From: Herminiimonas arsenitoxidans
GTDB lineage: Bacteria > Pseudomonadota > Gammaproteobacteria > Burkholderiales > Burkholderiaceae_D
Reading direction: 5' to 3'
Assembly: GCF_900130075.1 (NCBI RefSeq)
Contig: NZ_LT671418.1
Coordinates: 3,348,001-3,412,000 of the forward strand
DNA: 64,000 bases
The first letter of the stretch is position 1; each line of letters starts with the position of its first letter. Below, one piece after another: positions 56,386 to 64,000 of the stretch. Both the position numbers and the translations under genes were made by a program. The notes beneath the pieces are model-generated. The model was given only the letters and a program-made list of their open reading frames with translations. It had not been told where the DNA came from and did not search any database.

Positions 56386-56412
56386 TTAGCACTCTCTTCC
56401 GGTGAGTGCTAA
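56386..56412. promoter_or_regulatory. CIRCE operator of groESL
   Basis: TTAGCACTC, nine bases, GAGTGCTAA: a perfect match to the CIRCE consensus bound by the repressor HrcA, which releases it on heat shock. It lies just downstream of the promoter on the minus strand. hrcA itself is not in the window. Confidence 0.98.
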
Positions 56413-56440
56413 GTATAGGGACGGTTGTTTAATAATTCAA
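56412..56440 (-). promoter_or_regulatory. sigma-70 promoter of groESL
   Basis: On the minus strand TTGAAT (56440-56435), a 17-bp spacer and TATACT (56417-56412). The -10 box overlaps the last base of CIRCE, so HrcA binding would block initiation. No clear sigma-32 promoter was recognised by eye in the same gap (56276-56621), which otherwise holds only the groES leader. Confidence 0.85.
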
Positions 56441-56621
56441 GCGGGTGATGGGAAATATAAAAGTCTGTTGTCAAAATTGATTTAAGTCTGAATTCACGTC
56501 AGTTATCTCAGAACTCACCTCGATAGGGAAGTTTGCGATTTTGTATAAGTGATGTTTTTGTGACTACAAGGTGGGGCATAGCGCACATTTCAGCGTAACT
56601 CTCTATCGCTGTGAGACGCTC

Positions 56622-57305
56622 TTAGGCTCGGATAACTGCTTCGGCGAAAAAGCTGTAGCCGGCATTGCGGGCAGTATTGACGGGTAAGGCTATGCCAATC
56701 GACTCTTCGGCTTTGCGGCGCAGGCGGCGCATTTGCGTGTCGAGCCGACGCTGATCGTAATGCAGGAAGTCTTCCCCTAATGCTTGCACGATAGTTTGAC
56801 GGCTCACGATTTCACCTTGCGCTGCCATCAATGTATGTAAAACGGTGACATCCTGCTGCGAGAGAGGAATCGCAGATTGCCCAGGCGGCAATAGACGGCG
56901 ACGGCCGACTTCCAGTACCCAGCAGTCGCTGGCTTCAGGTTGTGCCAGACGGCGCTTGAGTGCTGCCAGCGTAGCGGCCAGTTCATCCAGGTCTGCAGTT
57001 TTAGCAAGATAGTAGTCGGCACCTTCATCCAGTCCGGCGATCTTGTCCGGCATGGCACCGCGTGCGGTGAGTACGACGATGCCGATGCGATGGCCTTGCT
57101 GGCGCAATTGGCGTATCAACGTCATGCCATCGCCATCAGGTAGCGTCAGATCGAGTACGGCCATTTGATGGTTGGCGGGTGTGTAGATTTTTTGAAACTC
57201 GGCGAGCGTGCTTACCGCATCGACTGCATAGCCGAGATCCGTTAAGAACTCGGCCAATTCCTGTCGTAATACGTTTTCGTCTTCGAGCAAAATGAGTTTG
57301 TACAT
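56622..57305 (-). CDS. OmpR-family response regulator
   Basis: 227 residues. Receiver domain (~1-120): LILLEDENVLRQELAEFL, phospho-acceptor Asp in MAVLDLTLPDGDGM, and Lys in DYYLAKTADLDEL. A winged-helix DNA-binding domain (~130-222) with PLSQQDVTVLHTLMAAQGEI and LDTQMRRLRRKAEE follows. It is divergent from the 7TM-DISM kinase across about 100 bp, so the two most likely form one system. The KTAD in place of the usual KPF/KPV after the receiver Lys is a small departure. Targets are unknown; the autotransporter downstream of the kinase is a candidate. Confidence 0.93.
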   Translation of the reverse strand: MYKLILLEDENVLRQELAEFLTDLGYAVDAVSTLAEFQKIYTPANHQMAVLDLTLPDGDGMTLIRQLRQQGHRIGIVVLTARGAMPDKIAGLDEGADYYLAKTADLDELAATLAALKRRLAQPEASDCWVLEVGRRRLLPPGQSAIPLSQQDVTVLHTLMAAQGEIVSRQTIVQALGEDFLHYDQRRLDTQMRRLRRKAEESIGIALPVNTARNAGYSFFAEAVIRA

Positions 57306-57403
57306 CGCGTAAGGATAGCCGATTCCTTGAGCGCTATATCTGAGTGTTTCTGAGCGTTTGCAAAAATCCGGAATTTATCGTGCGCATGTTATTCTCGCCG
57401 CCG

Positions 57404-59413
57404 ATGAAACGTCTATTCTCATTCCTTTTTCTGTTCGCGATTCTGCTGCCTTTGTCCGGCCTGGCACAATCTACGCTCGACTTACAAGCCAGCACACGTA
57501 AAGTGCTGGGGAGCGGCCATCTATCTATATTGCGTGATCCCGGTGCCCAGCTGACGCCTGATGCCGCACTGGCATCGGATCGCTGGCAAGCGATACCAGC
57601 CGCCCTCAGCGCCGGTTACACGAAAGACACTATCTGGTTGCGTGTGACGGTAGAACGACAGGCCGATGCGCCGGAAGATTGGTTTGTGCGCTTCTCGAAT
57701 GCCTTGCTCGATGATGTGCGTCTGTACCGGCCGAATGGTGCACATGGTTGGGATGAACAGCATGCCGGTGAAGATGTCGGGCGTGCATCGTGGCCGCTGG
57801 ATACGCGTAATGTGGTGCTGCCGATCAATATGGAGTCGACAGGGCCAGAAGTGTGGCTGATGCGCTTGCAGAGCAAGAATGCGATGTCGACCAATGTGGA
57901 AGTCTGGTCGCGCGTGGCCTTCGGTGATTCTTCGCGCCGCGAATATCTTTTCTATGGCTTGTACTTTGGCTGCTTTGCTTTGCTGATAGTGTTGCATGTG
58001 TTCTTCTGGCGCATGACACATGAAAAGCAGAGCGGTTTGTATCTGCTGTATGTGATGATGAATATCATGACCGAGCTGATGACGGTCGCACTGCCGCAGC
58101 AACTATTTGATCTGCCTGTCACCATCTCGGATCCTTTGCTTGGCTTATCGATGTGTGCCAGCTTGGCGGTGGGCGTGCAGTTCTCCTTGCAGCAGTTGGA
58201 GCTGCCTCCGATTTGGCCGCGCTTCAGTCGTTTCGTACTGTATGGCGCACGTGCGGTTGCCTTGGTGAGTGCCTTGCTGATTTTGAGTGGCCGCTTCTCT
58301 AGTGGTGTCATCCTGATGCAGCAGGTAGCGATGTCGCTGATTGTTGTATTTGTCAGCATCGCATTGTGGCTGATGGTGCATGGGCATAAGCCGGCGCGTT
58401 TCTTCCTGCTGGTTTTTGGAATATTTTATGCCGGTGCCATCGTCAGCTATCTGCGCAATATGGCTGTAGTGCCGACGAATTTTGGGACTGATCATGCGAT
58501 TGCGATTGGCGCCTTGCTGCATATGATCTTGATGAGCTTGCGTTTGAACTTGCGTTACGACGGATTGCGTCGCGACAAGGAGAACGCACAGGCAGAAACC
58601 GTCAGGGTAGTGCGGCAGTTGAATGAAAGTCTTGAAGATCAGGTCGCCAAGCGCACAGCAGCACTGCAGCAGGAAATCGCACAGCGGGTGCAACTGGAGC
58701 AGGAATTACGGCAGGCGCTGGAAGTGGAGCGACGCATCAAGAGCGAGCAACAGGACTTTGTCGCGATGGTGTCACATGAGTTCCGCACACCACTGGCCAT
58801 CATCAATACAACTGCGCAGCAAATCGCGAAGAACCTCGACGCGGCACGTGAGAGAACCCTGACGCGCTGCCAGAACTTGCGTGACGCCGCACGTCGCATG
58901 GCAGCACTGGTCGATGAATACTTAACTACTGACCGAATGAACGCGAGTGCGACGGCATTCCGGCCGACTGTCTGCGACTCGCAGCAGTTGCTGGAAGCGA
59001 CGCTGGCAGAGTGGCCGGAAGAGCGAATCAAGCTTACGGCGCAAGCGCTGCCATCCTCCTTTTTCTGTGATCGCGGTTTGTTGCAAGTGGCGCTACGTAA
59101 TTTGCTGGCAAATGCAGATAGGCACTCCACGATGGGACGTGCGATTCATGTCAGCGCTGTCGGTGATGAAGGCGGCGCGCTACATATTGCGGTCAGCAAC
59201 CATGGAGAACCGATACCAGAAGAAGAGGTGGCTCGCCTGTTCCAGAAATACTTCCGCGGACATGCGGCGCAACATCAGCCGGGTGCAGGGCTCGGTTTGT
59301 ATCTGGTGAAGCGTATCACCGAGATGCATGGCGGCAGTGTGCATCTGGAAAACAACATCGCTGCAAAAATAGTCACCTTCTCTTTACGCTTGCCGAATAC
59401 CGGCACAGCCTGA
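57404..59413 (+). CDS. 7TM-DISM sensor histidine kinase
   Basis: 669 residues from ATG 57404. Signal peptide (MKRLFSFLFLFAILLPLSGLA), a periplasmic 7TMR-DISMED2-type sensing domain (~25-180; GYTKDTIWLRVTVERQADAP), seven membrane helices (~190-390; YGLYFGCFALLIVLHVFFW begins the first), a short coiled coil (QLNESLEDQVAKRTAALQQE), HisKA with phospho-acceptor His458 in MVSHEFRTPLAIIN, and HATPase_c (N box LRNLLANADRHS, G boxes GAGLGLYLVKRITEMHGG). DISMED2 domains resemble carbohydrate-binding folds, so a sugar or cell-wall ligand is plausible. In-frame upstream ATGs (57344, 57386) would spoil the signal peptide. Partner: the divergent OmpR-type regulator. Confidence 0.92.
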   Translation: MKRLFSFLFLFAILLPLSGLAQSTLDLQASTRKVLGSGHLSILRDPGAQLTPDAALASDRWQAIPAALSAGYTKDTIWLRVTVERQADAPEDWFVRFSNALLDDVRLYRPNGAHGWDEQHAGEDVGRASWPLDTRNVVLPINMESTGPEVWLMRLQSKNAMSTNVEVWSRVAFGDSSRREYLFYGLYFGCFALLIVLHVFFWRMTHEKQSGLYLLYVMMNIMTELMTVALPQQLFDLPVTISDPLLGLSMCASLAVGVQFSLQQLELPPIWPRFSRFVLYGARAVALVSALLILSGRFSSGVILMQQVAMSLIVVFVSIALWLMVHGHKPARFFLLVFGIFYAGAIVSYLRNMAVVPTNFGTDHAIAIGALLHMILMSLRLNLRYDGLRRDKENAQAETVRVVRQLNESLEDQVAKRTAALQQEIAQRVQLEQELRQALEVERRIKSEQQDFVAMVSHEFRTPLAIINTTAQQIAKNLDAARERTLTRCQNLRDAARRMAALVDEYLTTDRMNASATAFRPTVCDSQQLLEATLAEWPEERIKLTAQALPSSFFCDRGLLQVALRNLLANADRHSTMGRAIHVSAVGDEGGALHIAVSNHGEPIPEEEVARLFQKYFRGHAAQHQPGAGLGLYLVKRITEMHGGSVHLENNIAAKIVTFSLRLPNTGTA

Positions 59414-59562
59414 ACGGACGGGTGTTGCACGGCAATCCCGACTGTTCTTGTCGGGTACTGCTCAGGTTTGCTCGATTCTGTACGGCAATTTTTCGATAAC
59501 TTCCTAGCTTGGTTTTTTACAAGACAAAGTGCGCGTCAGCTGCACACAGGAAGGAAGCTATC

Positions 59563-62500
59563 GTGAACAAGGCATATCGCATCGTCTGGAGCAAAGCGCG
59601 CTCCGCATTTATCGTCACTCATGAGAAATCAGCTAGTCGTGGCAAATCTTCCACGACATGTGCGGCAGCCACACTGGGAGTCGCTGCGCTCTTGCTGAGT
59701 GCGGGGCCAAGCTTGGCAGCCAATGTGTGCACTGCGGTCACTAATTCCATCAGCGGCATTCAAGCGACGGATAGCAATTGCGTGCTGAACAACAACGGCA
59801 GCAGCGTGACGATCGAAGAGGGTGCTGTGATTTCCGCCATCGACACTACGATCAAGCCGATTTCTGTGTCCGGTGCGGTTGGCAGTATCACTAACAATGG
59901 CACAGTGAGCGCGGCTGGCATCGTCGCTATCGACATTGCGTCAGGTAGCACCTTATCTGGCAATATTACGAATACCGGTACCTTGTCGGCCAGCAACACT
60001 GGAGCCGTTATCCGGATGAAAAATACCAGCATCGCTGGCGCGATTATCAATGATGGCAGCAGTGCCCAGATGACCGGTTCTGTGTACTTGGATGGCTCCA
60101 GCGTGAAGACTATCCAGAACATCAATGGCGCTCAAATCAACGCGCTTGATGCCAACGCCAATGGCATAGACCTCCGTAACTCTTCCAAGGTCACGAATGG
60201 CATCTTGAACGGTGCTAGCAGCAGTATTGTCGCTCACTCAGCTGCGATCAATGTGGATAATTCGACCATCGGCACTGGCGGCATCGTCAACCATGGGACC
60301 CTCACTGGCGGTCTGCAGGGCGTGCAGTTGGTCCAATTCACCGTCAATGACAACGTTGTCAACACAGGCAAGATAAATGCGACCGGTCCCGTTAGCAGCT
60401 GGGGGTTTTACTCGGTTCTAGGGACAGTGAATGGTAGCCTGCGCAATGAGGGCGTTAATAGTGAGATCAGCGCGAATACTGGCATAACCTTAGCTATGAA
60501 CAGTAACATTACCGGCGGTCTCTTCAATGAAGGGAAGATACAAGGGAATGACGCTTACGCTATTTACCTGCGTAATAGCAGCAAGCTGGGCGGCATCGTT
60601 AATAGTGGGTCAATTATCAGTACCGGCATTGGATCAGGCATCGAAGTGACTACTACTTCTGCGATTACCAACGGTATTCACAATACTGGCACCATCTCGT
60701 CAAAATATGCGGCCTTAGCGCTGGGAGGCGGCGCCACCCTGACGGCGGGTACTAATGGTACGGCGCTTTATAACAACAATAAGATACTCACTAACTACGG
60801 AAGTGCCATCCTGGTTACGGGGGCGGGTTCAAAAATCACCGGCAATATTGTCAATGATACTAGCGGTATTATCGGCATTGCTGTGAATGGCAATTCTGGA
60901 ACTGCTATCACTGTTGATAGTCAGGGGCAGATTGATGGTGGCATCTATAACAGCGGTACCATTATCGGCTACAAATATGCTGTACAAGTCAGCGCGAATG
61001 CATCCCTGGCTGCCATCTATGCCCAAGGCAGTAACGCTCGTTTTATTGGCGACGTTGATGCGAGCAACACTGATTTTACGGTGTCGGCAGGCGCTAATTT
61101 CTCGAACACCAATGCTTACAAGGTCAAGGGTTTCTCAGTTGCCAATGGCGCTCAGTTCACCATGACGGCTGGGAATAGTTTGTCGGGTGGTGCTCTGTCC
61201 AACGGCATCACCGTCGGCAGCAATGGTTTCAACAATGCCGGCGCGATGAATCTGGCTGCCGGCACGACGGCGGTGATTAATGGCACATATACACAGGCCG
61301 GTACGGGTGTGTTGCAAGTCGGCAGTAATGGTAGCCCTAAGGCAAAGTTGACGATCCAGGGTGTAGCCACCAATACCGGTAGTATCGGTTTGGCGACTAA
61401 CGCCGAGTTTGTGACTACCAGTCTTAGCAGCAGCGGCACAGTTACCCTGGCCAACGGTGCGCTTCTTAGCACGACGAATGGTTTCAGGAATGATGGCACG
61501 CTCAGCCTGAGCGGTGCGAATGCAACGGTACAAGGCAATTACACACAAACCAATACCGGCGTGTTGCGTGTTGGTGTTAGTGGCGATACGACTTATACCA
61601 AGCTGAACATCAACGGTGTCGCTGACCTAGGCAGCAATGCGAAGATCGATGTTGATGTTAGCCCACGTGATTACAAGTTCAGCGTGGATCGTCTGCAGAA
61701 TGTCCTGACTGCGTCGACCTTGAATAGTGATGGCACGTTTGCTGTCACTGACAATTCAATTTTGTTCGATTTCGGCGCAATCAAAGTCGGTAATGCTATC
61801 CATCTGACACTGGCCAAGGCACCGGTCACGGTGCTGGGCAGCGTAAAGGAAACCAATAACACGCCAGCCGTCGGTGCTGCGACAGTATTGGATCAAGTCA
61901 TTACAGCCAATCCTGGTGGTGCAATAGGTAGTCATTTCGTTGGGCTGACCAGCAAGCAGGCTGTATCGGATGCAGTCTCGCAAACGTTGCCATTGCTGAA
62001 TGGCGGTTCGATGGCAGCAGCCACCGGTTCCATCACCAGCATCAATCGCGTGGTTCAGGCGCGCATTGAAAACAATCGCGGCCTGTCATCTGGCGACGAC
62101 ATGCTGGGTGATAAATATGTCTGGTTCAAACCTTTCGGTTCATGGGCGCGGCAGGATGACCGTGATGGCCAATCCGGCTTCAAGGCAAACAGCACCGGCT
62201 TCGTCGCAGGTGCCGATATGGCAGCCAATGAACGCAGCCGCCTCGGTGTCGGTTTTGCGTATGCCAAATCTAAGGTGGACGGTAACTCTGCCATTGCGCC
62301 ACAGCACATGGATGTCGATGTTTTCCAATTGCTGGGATACGGCAGTTATAGCCTGGATGAAAATACAGAAATCAATTTCCAGGCTGACGTTGGCCAAAAC
62401 AGTAATAAAGGCAGCCGTCGCATTGCCTTCACTGGTAGTACTGCCAGCGCTAGCTACAAGAGCTTGACTGCACACGTCGGCGTCGGCGTCGGACGCATCT

Positions 62501-62937
62501 TGCCGTTGAATGCAAATACCAGCTTTACACCATCGGTACGCGCTGACTATACGTGGATCAAGGATCAGTCTTATCAGGAAAACGGCGCTGGTGCGCTGAA
62601 CCTGAATGTGGCGGGACGCAGTGCGAATGAATTACTGCTCGCAGTCGATGGCAAGTTGGCGCATAAGTTGAATGAGAAAACAACTTTCGTTGCCAATTTG
62701 GGTACGGCTTATACCGCGGTGAAAGGCAATACTTCCATCATCGCGGCCTTTGCCGGCGCGCCGCAAGCGGCGTTCGCTACCTATGGTATGGAACAGCGTC
62801 CGTGGACTGTTCGCGGCGGTTTGGGTCTGGTACGCAAGACGGGTAACGGTAGCGAGATTGCCTTGCGTTACGATGCTGAAGGTCGCAATGGCTTTGTGAA
62901 TCAGACTGCTTCAGTGAAGGCACGTTGGATGTTTTAA
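59563..62937 (+). CDS. Type V autotransporter with extended signal peptide
   Basis: 1124 residues from GTG 59563, preceded by AGGAAGGA. The N-terminus is an ESPR-type extended signal (VNKAYRIVWSKARSAFIVTH) plus a hydrophobic core, cleaved near SLAA-NVC (~53). The passenger (~54-845) is beta-helix-like, with repeated short units of the NTGTI/NSGSI/NGIHNTG type and many Asn/Ser/Gly turns. The autotransporter beta-domain (~848-1124) starts KYVWFKPFGSWARQDD, contains RLGVGFAYAKSKVDG and YGSYSLDENTEINFQAD, and ends ...KARWMF with terminal Phe. It exports its own passenger through the outer membrane. No protease or lipase catalytic motif was seen, so an adhesin-like passenger is likely. Confidence 0.93.
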   Translation: MNKAYRIVWSKARSAFIVTHEKSASRGKSSTTCAAATLGVAALLLSAGPSLAANVCTAVTNSISGIQATDSNCVLNNNGSSVTIEEGAVISAIDTTIKPISVSGAVGSITNNGTVSAAGIVAIDIASGSTLSGNITNTGTLSASNTGAVIRMKNTSIAGAIINDGSSAQMTGSVYLDGSSVKTIQNINGAQINALDANANGIDLRNSSKVTNGILNGASSSIVAHSAAINVDNSTIGTGGIVNHGTLTGGLQGVQLVQFTVNDNVVNTGKINATGPVSSWGFYSVLGTVNGSLRNEGVNSEISANTGITLAMNSNITGGLFNEGKIQGNDAYAIYLRNSSKLGGIVNSGSIISTGIGSGIEVTTTSAITNGIHNTGTISSKYAALALGGGATLTAGTNGTALYNNNKILTNYGSAILVTGAGSKITGNIVNDTSGIIGIAVNGNSGTAITVDSQGQIDGGIYNSGTIIGYKYAVQVSANASLAAIYAQGSNARFIGDVDASNTDFTVSAGANFSNTNAYKVKGFSVANGAQFTMTAGNSLSGGALSNGITVGSNGFNNAGAMNLAAGTTAVINGTYTQAGTGVLQVGSNGSPKAKLTIQGVATNTGSIGLATNAEFVTTSLSSSGTVTLANGALLSTTNGFRNDGTLSLSGANATVQGNYTQTNTGVLRVGVSGDTTYTKLNINGVADLGSNAKIDVDVSPRDYKFSVDRLQNVLTASTLNSDGTFAVTDNSILFDFGAIKVGNAIHLTLAKAPVTVLGSVKETNNTPAVGAATVLDQVITANPGGAIGSHFVGLTSKQAVSDAVSQTLPLLNGGSMAAATGSITSINRVVQARIENNRGLSSGDDMLGDKYVWFKPFGSWARQDDRDGQSGFKANSTGFVAGADMAANERSRLGVGFAYAKSKVDGNSAIAPQHMDVDVFQLLGYGSYSLDENTEINFQADVGQNSNKGSRRIAFTGSTASASYKSLTAHVGVGVGRILPLNANTSFTPSVRADYTWIKDQSYQENGAGALNLNVAGRSANELLLAVDGKLAHKLNEKTTFVANLGTAYTAVKGNTSIIAAFAGAPQAAFATYGMEQRPWTVRGGLGLVRKTGNGSEIALRYDAEGRNGFVNQTASVKARWMF

Positions 62938-62970
62938 GTAGCAAAGCAAAAAGTAGAGCTTCAGGAAAAG

Positions 62971-63002
62971 CGCCTGCAGGTAACAATACCTGCCGGCGTT
63001 TT
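62971..63002 (+). terminator. Terminator after the autotransporter
   Basis: 12-bp stem CGCCTGCAGGTA/TACCTGCCGGCG with one mismatch, a 4-nt loop and TTTT, 33 bp past the stop. Confidence 0.85.
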
Positions 63003-63034
63003 GACGTATGTTTCATCTGCTAGCGATCTCTGCG

Positions 63035-63613
63035 CTACGGTAGCGTCATCCCAGTATCTTCAGCGAATCCGACCAAGTCTCGATTTTTTCCGAACATCAC
63101 CATTCTGGTATGAAGATCTTCGCGGATCTGGCCACTGATTTCGTTTCCTAAGTAGCTCAGAGTTTTATCGCGCAGATCAACATAAATCAAATCGTAATGT
63201 TTGTTCAGTGAATGCCATAAGGCATGCGCACCAACGGACTGACGTGCGCCACTAATCAAACAATTGCCTGCATCTAGCCACCATCGATAGATCACGCTTG
63301 CGATGCCGCGACGTTGATAGGCTGGCGCGTATTTGGAATGTGTTGCGCGCAGATGTTTGTCTTGGCGACGATTCAGTTCGATCAAACGATTAAAGACGGT
63401 GTAACCCGCCAGGCAGCGACGCTTCAAATCTTCAACATAAATATAGTGTTCTCCATCTGCTTCGCGATAGCGAAAGGCCAGGTCGGGAAAATTGATGTCT
63501 ATGCAGGGAAGATCGTAAAGAATATCGCCAGGCTGGTTTAAGCGTCGATTGAGCGCATCAAGTTCTCTTTCCAGTTCTGATAACGGAAGCTGTACGTCGA
63601 TGCGCAATTCCAT
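63035..63613 (-). CDS. GNAT-like acyltransferase, start uncertain
   Basis: 192 residues from ATG 63613. Residues ~70-175 fit a GNAT acyl-CoA fold: HYIYVEDLKRRCLAGYTVFN (strands 2-4), YAPAYQRRGIASVIYRWWLD (the Q/RxxGxG/A pyrophosphate loop and alpha3) and SVGAHALWHSLNKHYDLIYV (strand 5-alpha4). The substrate is unknown. The start is unsettled: ATG 63613 has no Shine-Dalgarno, whereas an in-frame TTG at 63664 has GGAG 6 nt upstream and would add 17 residues encoded across a G-quadruplex motif. It is minus strand, in line with the partial gene at the window edge. Confidence 0.7.
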   Translation of the reverse strand: MELRIDVQLPLSELERELDALNRRLNQPGDILYDLPCIDINFPDLAFRYREADGEHYIYVEDLKRRCLAGYTVFNRLIELNRRQDKHLRATHSKYAPAYQRRGIASVIYRWWLDAGNCLISGARQSVGAHALWHSLNKHYDLIYVDLRDKTLSYLGNEISGQIREDLHTRMVMFGKNRDLVGFAEDTGMTLP

Positions 63614-63633
63614 GATGCGCGCCAGCCAGAGAA

Positions 63634-63651
63634 GGGAAGGGAAGGGTAGGG
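63634..63651 (+). other. G-quadruplex motif at the 5' end of the GNAT-like gene
   Basis: Four runs of three G separated by two-base loops (GGG-AA-GGG-AA-GGG-TA-GGG) on the plus strand, which is the template strand for the GNAT-like gene. This fits the canonical intramolecular quadruplex pattern with short loops. It lies between the two possible start codons of that gene. Confidence 0.8.
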
Positions 63652-63721
63652 CTACAGGATTCAAAATAATCTCCAAATCAAGATGATGTAAGTTGATTTT
63701 TTCAGGGACGACAACATGGCA

Positions 63722-64000
63722 TCAAGCCAAGCAAGCGCCACCCCACCAACCACTCATCAAGCGTTCGGGTTTTGACTTAGCGCGTACCTGAGCACTCGCT
63801 TCCCACGCATCAAACTGAACGACCAATCCTGCATAGATGCCGTACCCTGCACCTGCTTGTATTTCCTCCATTGCCTGCAAGCTTTCGCCTGCCTTGATCG
63901 TGCCGTGAGCAATGATGGCTTCTTGGGCCTTAATGCCCCAATTTGCCTCTAGATGTTTTTCGCAAATAATGGCTGCGCCGGATTCGATACCATTACCGGC
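63722..64000 (-). CDS. C-terminal end of an unidentified protein running off the window
   Basis: An open minus-strand frame of 92 residues enters from the right edge and ends at TGA (63724-63722); its start lies outside. The visible part has regularly spaced I-x-A-G-x-x-L-x-A units (GIKAQEAIIAHGTIKAGESL, IQAGAGYGIYAGL), which suggests a short-repeat beta-solenoid or left-handed helix. A basic RAKSKPERL segment and the end GWWGGACLA follow. No signal or membrane segment is visible in this piece. The family is not recognised. It is read in the same direction as the GNAT-like gene, 109 bp upstream of it, so they may be co-transcribed. Confidence 0.75.
   Translation of the reverse strand, partial: AGNGIESGAAIICEKHLEANWGIKAQEAIIAHGTIKAGESLQAMEEIQAGAGYGIYAGLVVQFDAWEASAQVRAKSKPERLMSGWWGGACLA

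Noticed and set aside
59436..59455. CCCGAC/GTCGGG hairpin between the 7TM kinase and autotransporter genes
   Set aside because: Only six pairs and no T-tract, so too weak to call a terminator.

Overview
The window looks like chromosomal DNA of a betaproteobacterium of the order Burkholderiales, most likely Oxalobacteraceae (Herminiimonas/Janthinobacterium-like). This rests on three things: the block gyrA-serC-pheA-hisC-tyrA-aroA-cmk-rpsA-ihfB-lapA-lapB, the divergent ompA-ubiG-gph-ssrA arm beside it, and Burkholderiales-type porins and OmpA proteins. Base composition looks balanced (low 50s % G+C by eye) apart from one AT-rich gap near 43.4-43.8 kb. I ran no database search, so the genus is an inference.

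Layout. (1) 0-12.4 kb, cell-surface block: a giant, 5'-truncated adhesin-like protein built from DUF11-type and SdrD-B-like Ig modules is translationally coupled to a 1376-residue protein with an OmpA domain and a probable outer-membrane barrel. A strong terminator and a small beta-barrel protein follow. (2) 12.4-17.9 kb, signalling: a decayed OmpR-type response regulator, cheW plus a chemoreceptor, a small hypothetical gene, then a PAS/NarL-type kinase-regulator pair. (3) 18-24.4 kb, accessory metabolism and transport: flavin reductase-like protein, EamA permease, a LysR/MFS divergent pair, an SsuA-like binding protein and a DszA/NtaA-type flavin monooxygenase. (4) 24.4-28.1 kb, minus strand: two OmpA-like paralogues, ubiG, gph and the tmRNA gene ssrA. 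(5) 28.3-43.1 kb, plus strand: the conserved housekeeping block from gyrA to lapB, followed by a ComEA-like protein and cysM. Serine and aromatic amino acid biosynthesis is packed together with DNA topology, translation and LPS-assembly control genes. (6) 43-48.8 kb: small HTH protein, DUF1415 protein, YaeQ, MltB, a ZntB/CorA transporter and the GTPase YlqF. (7) 48.9-56.4 kb, minus strand: a three-subunit membrane FAD dehydrogenase, a porin, and groES-groEL under a perfect CIRCE operator. (8) 56.6-64 kb: a divergent OmpR regulator and 7TM-DISM sensor kinase, a large autotransporter, a GNAT-like gene with a G-quadruplex motif at its 5' end, and the 3' end of a further minus-strand gene running off the right edge.

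How it fits together. The middle is ordinary conserved chromosome. The two ends are rich in surface proteins (giant Ig-repeat protein, OmpA/barrel fusion, small barrel, autotransporter) next to sensory genes (chemoreceptor and two two-component systems). The least explained unit is the giant Ig-repeat protein plus its coupled OmpA/barrel partner. The giant ends in what looks like a degenerate OmpA fold, which suggests a two-component surface assembly.
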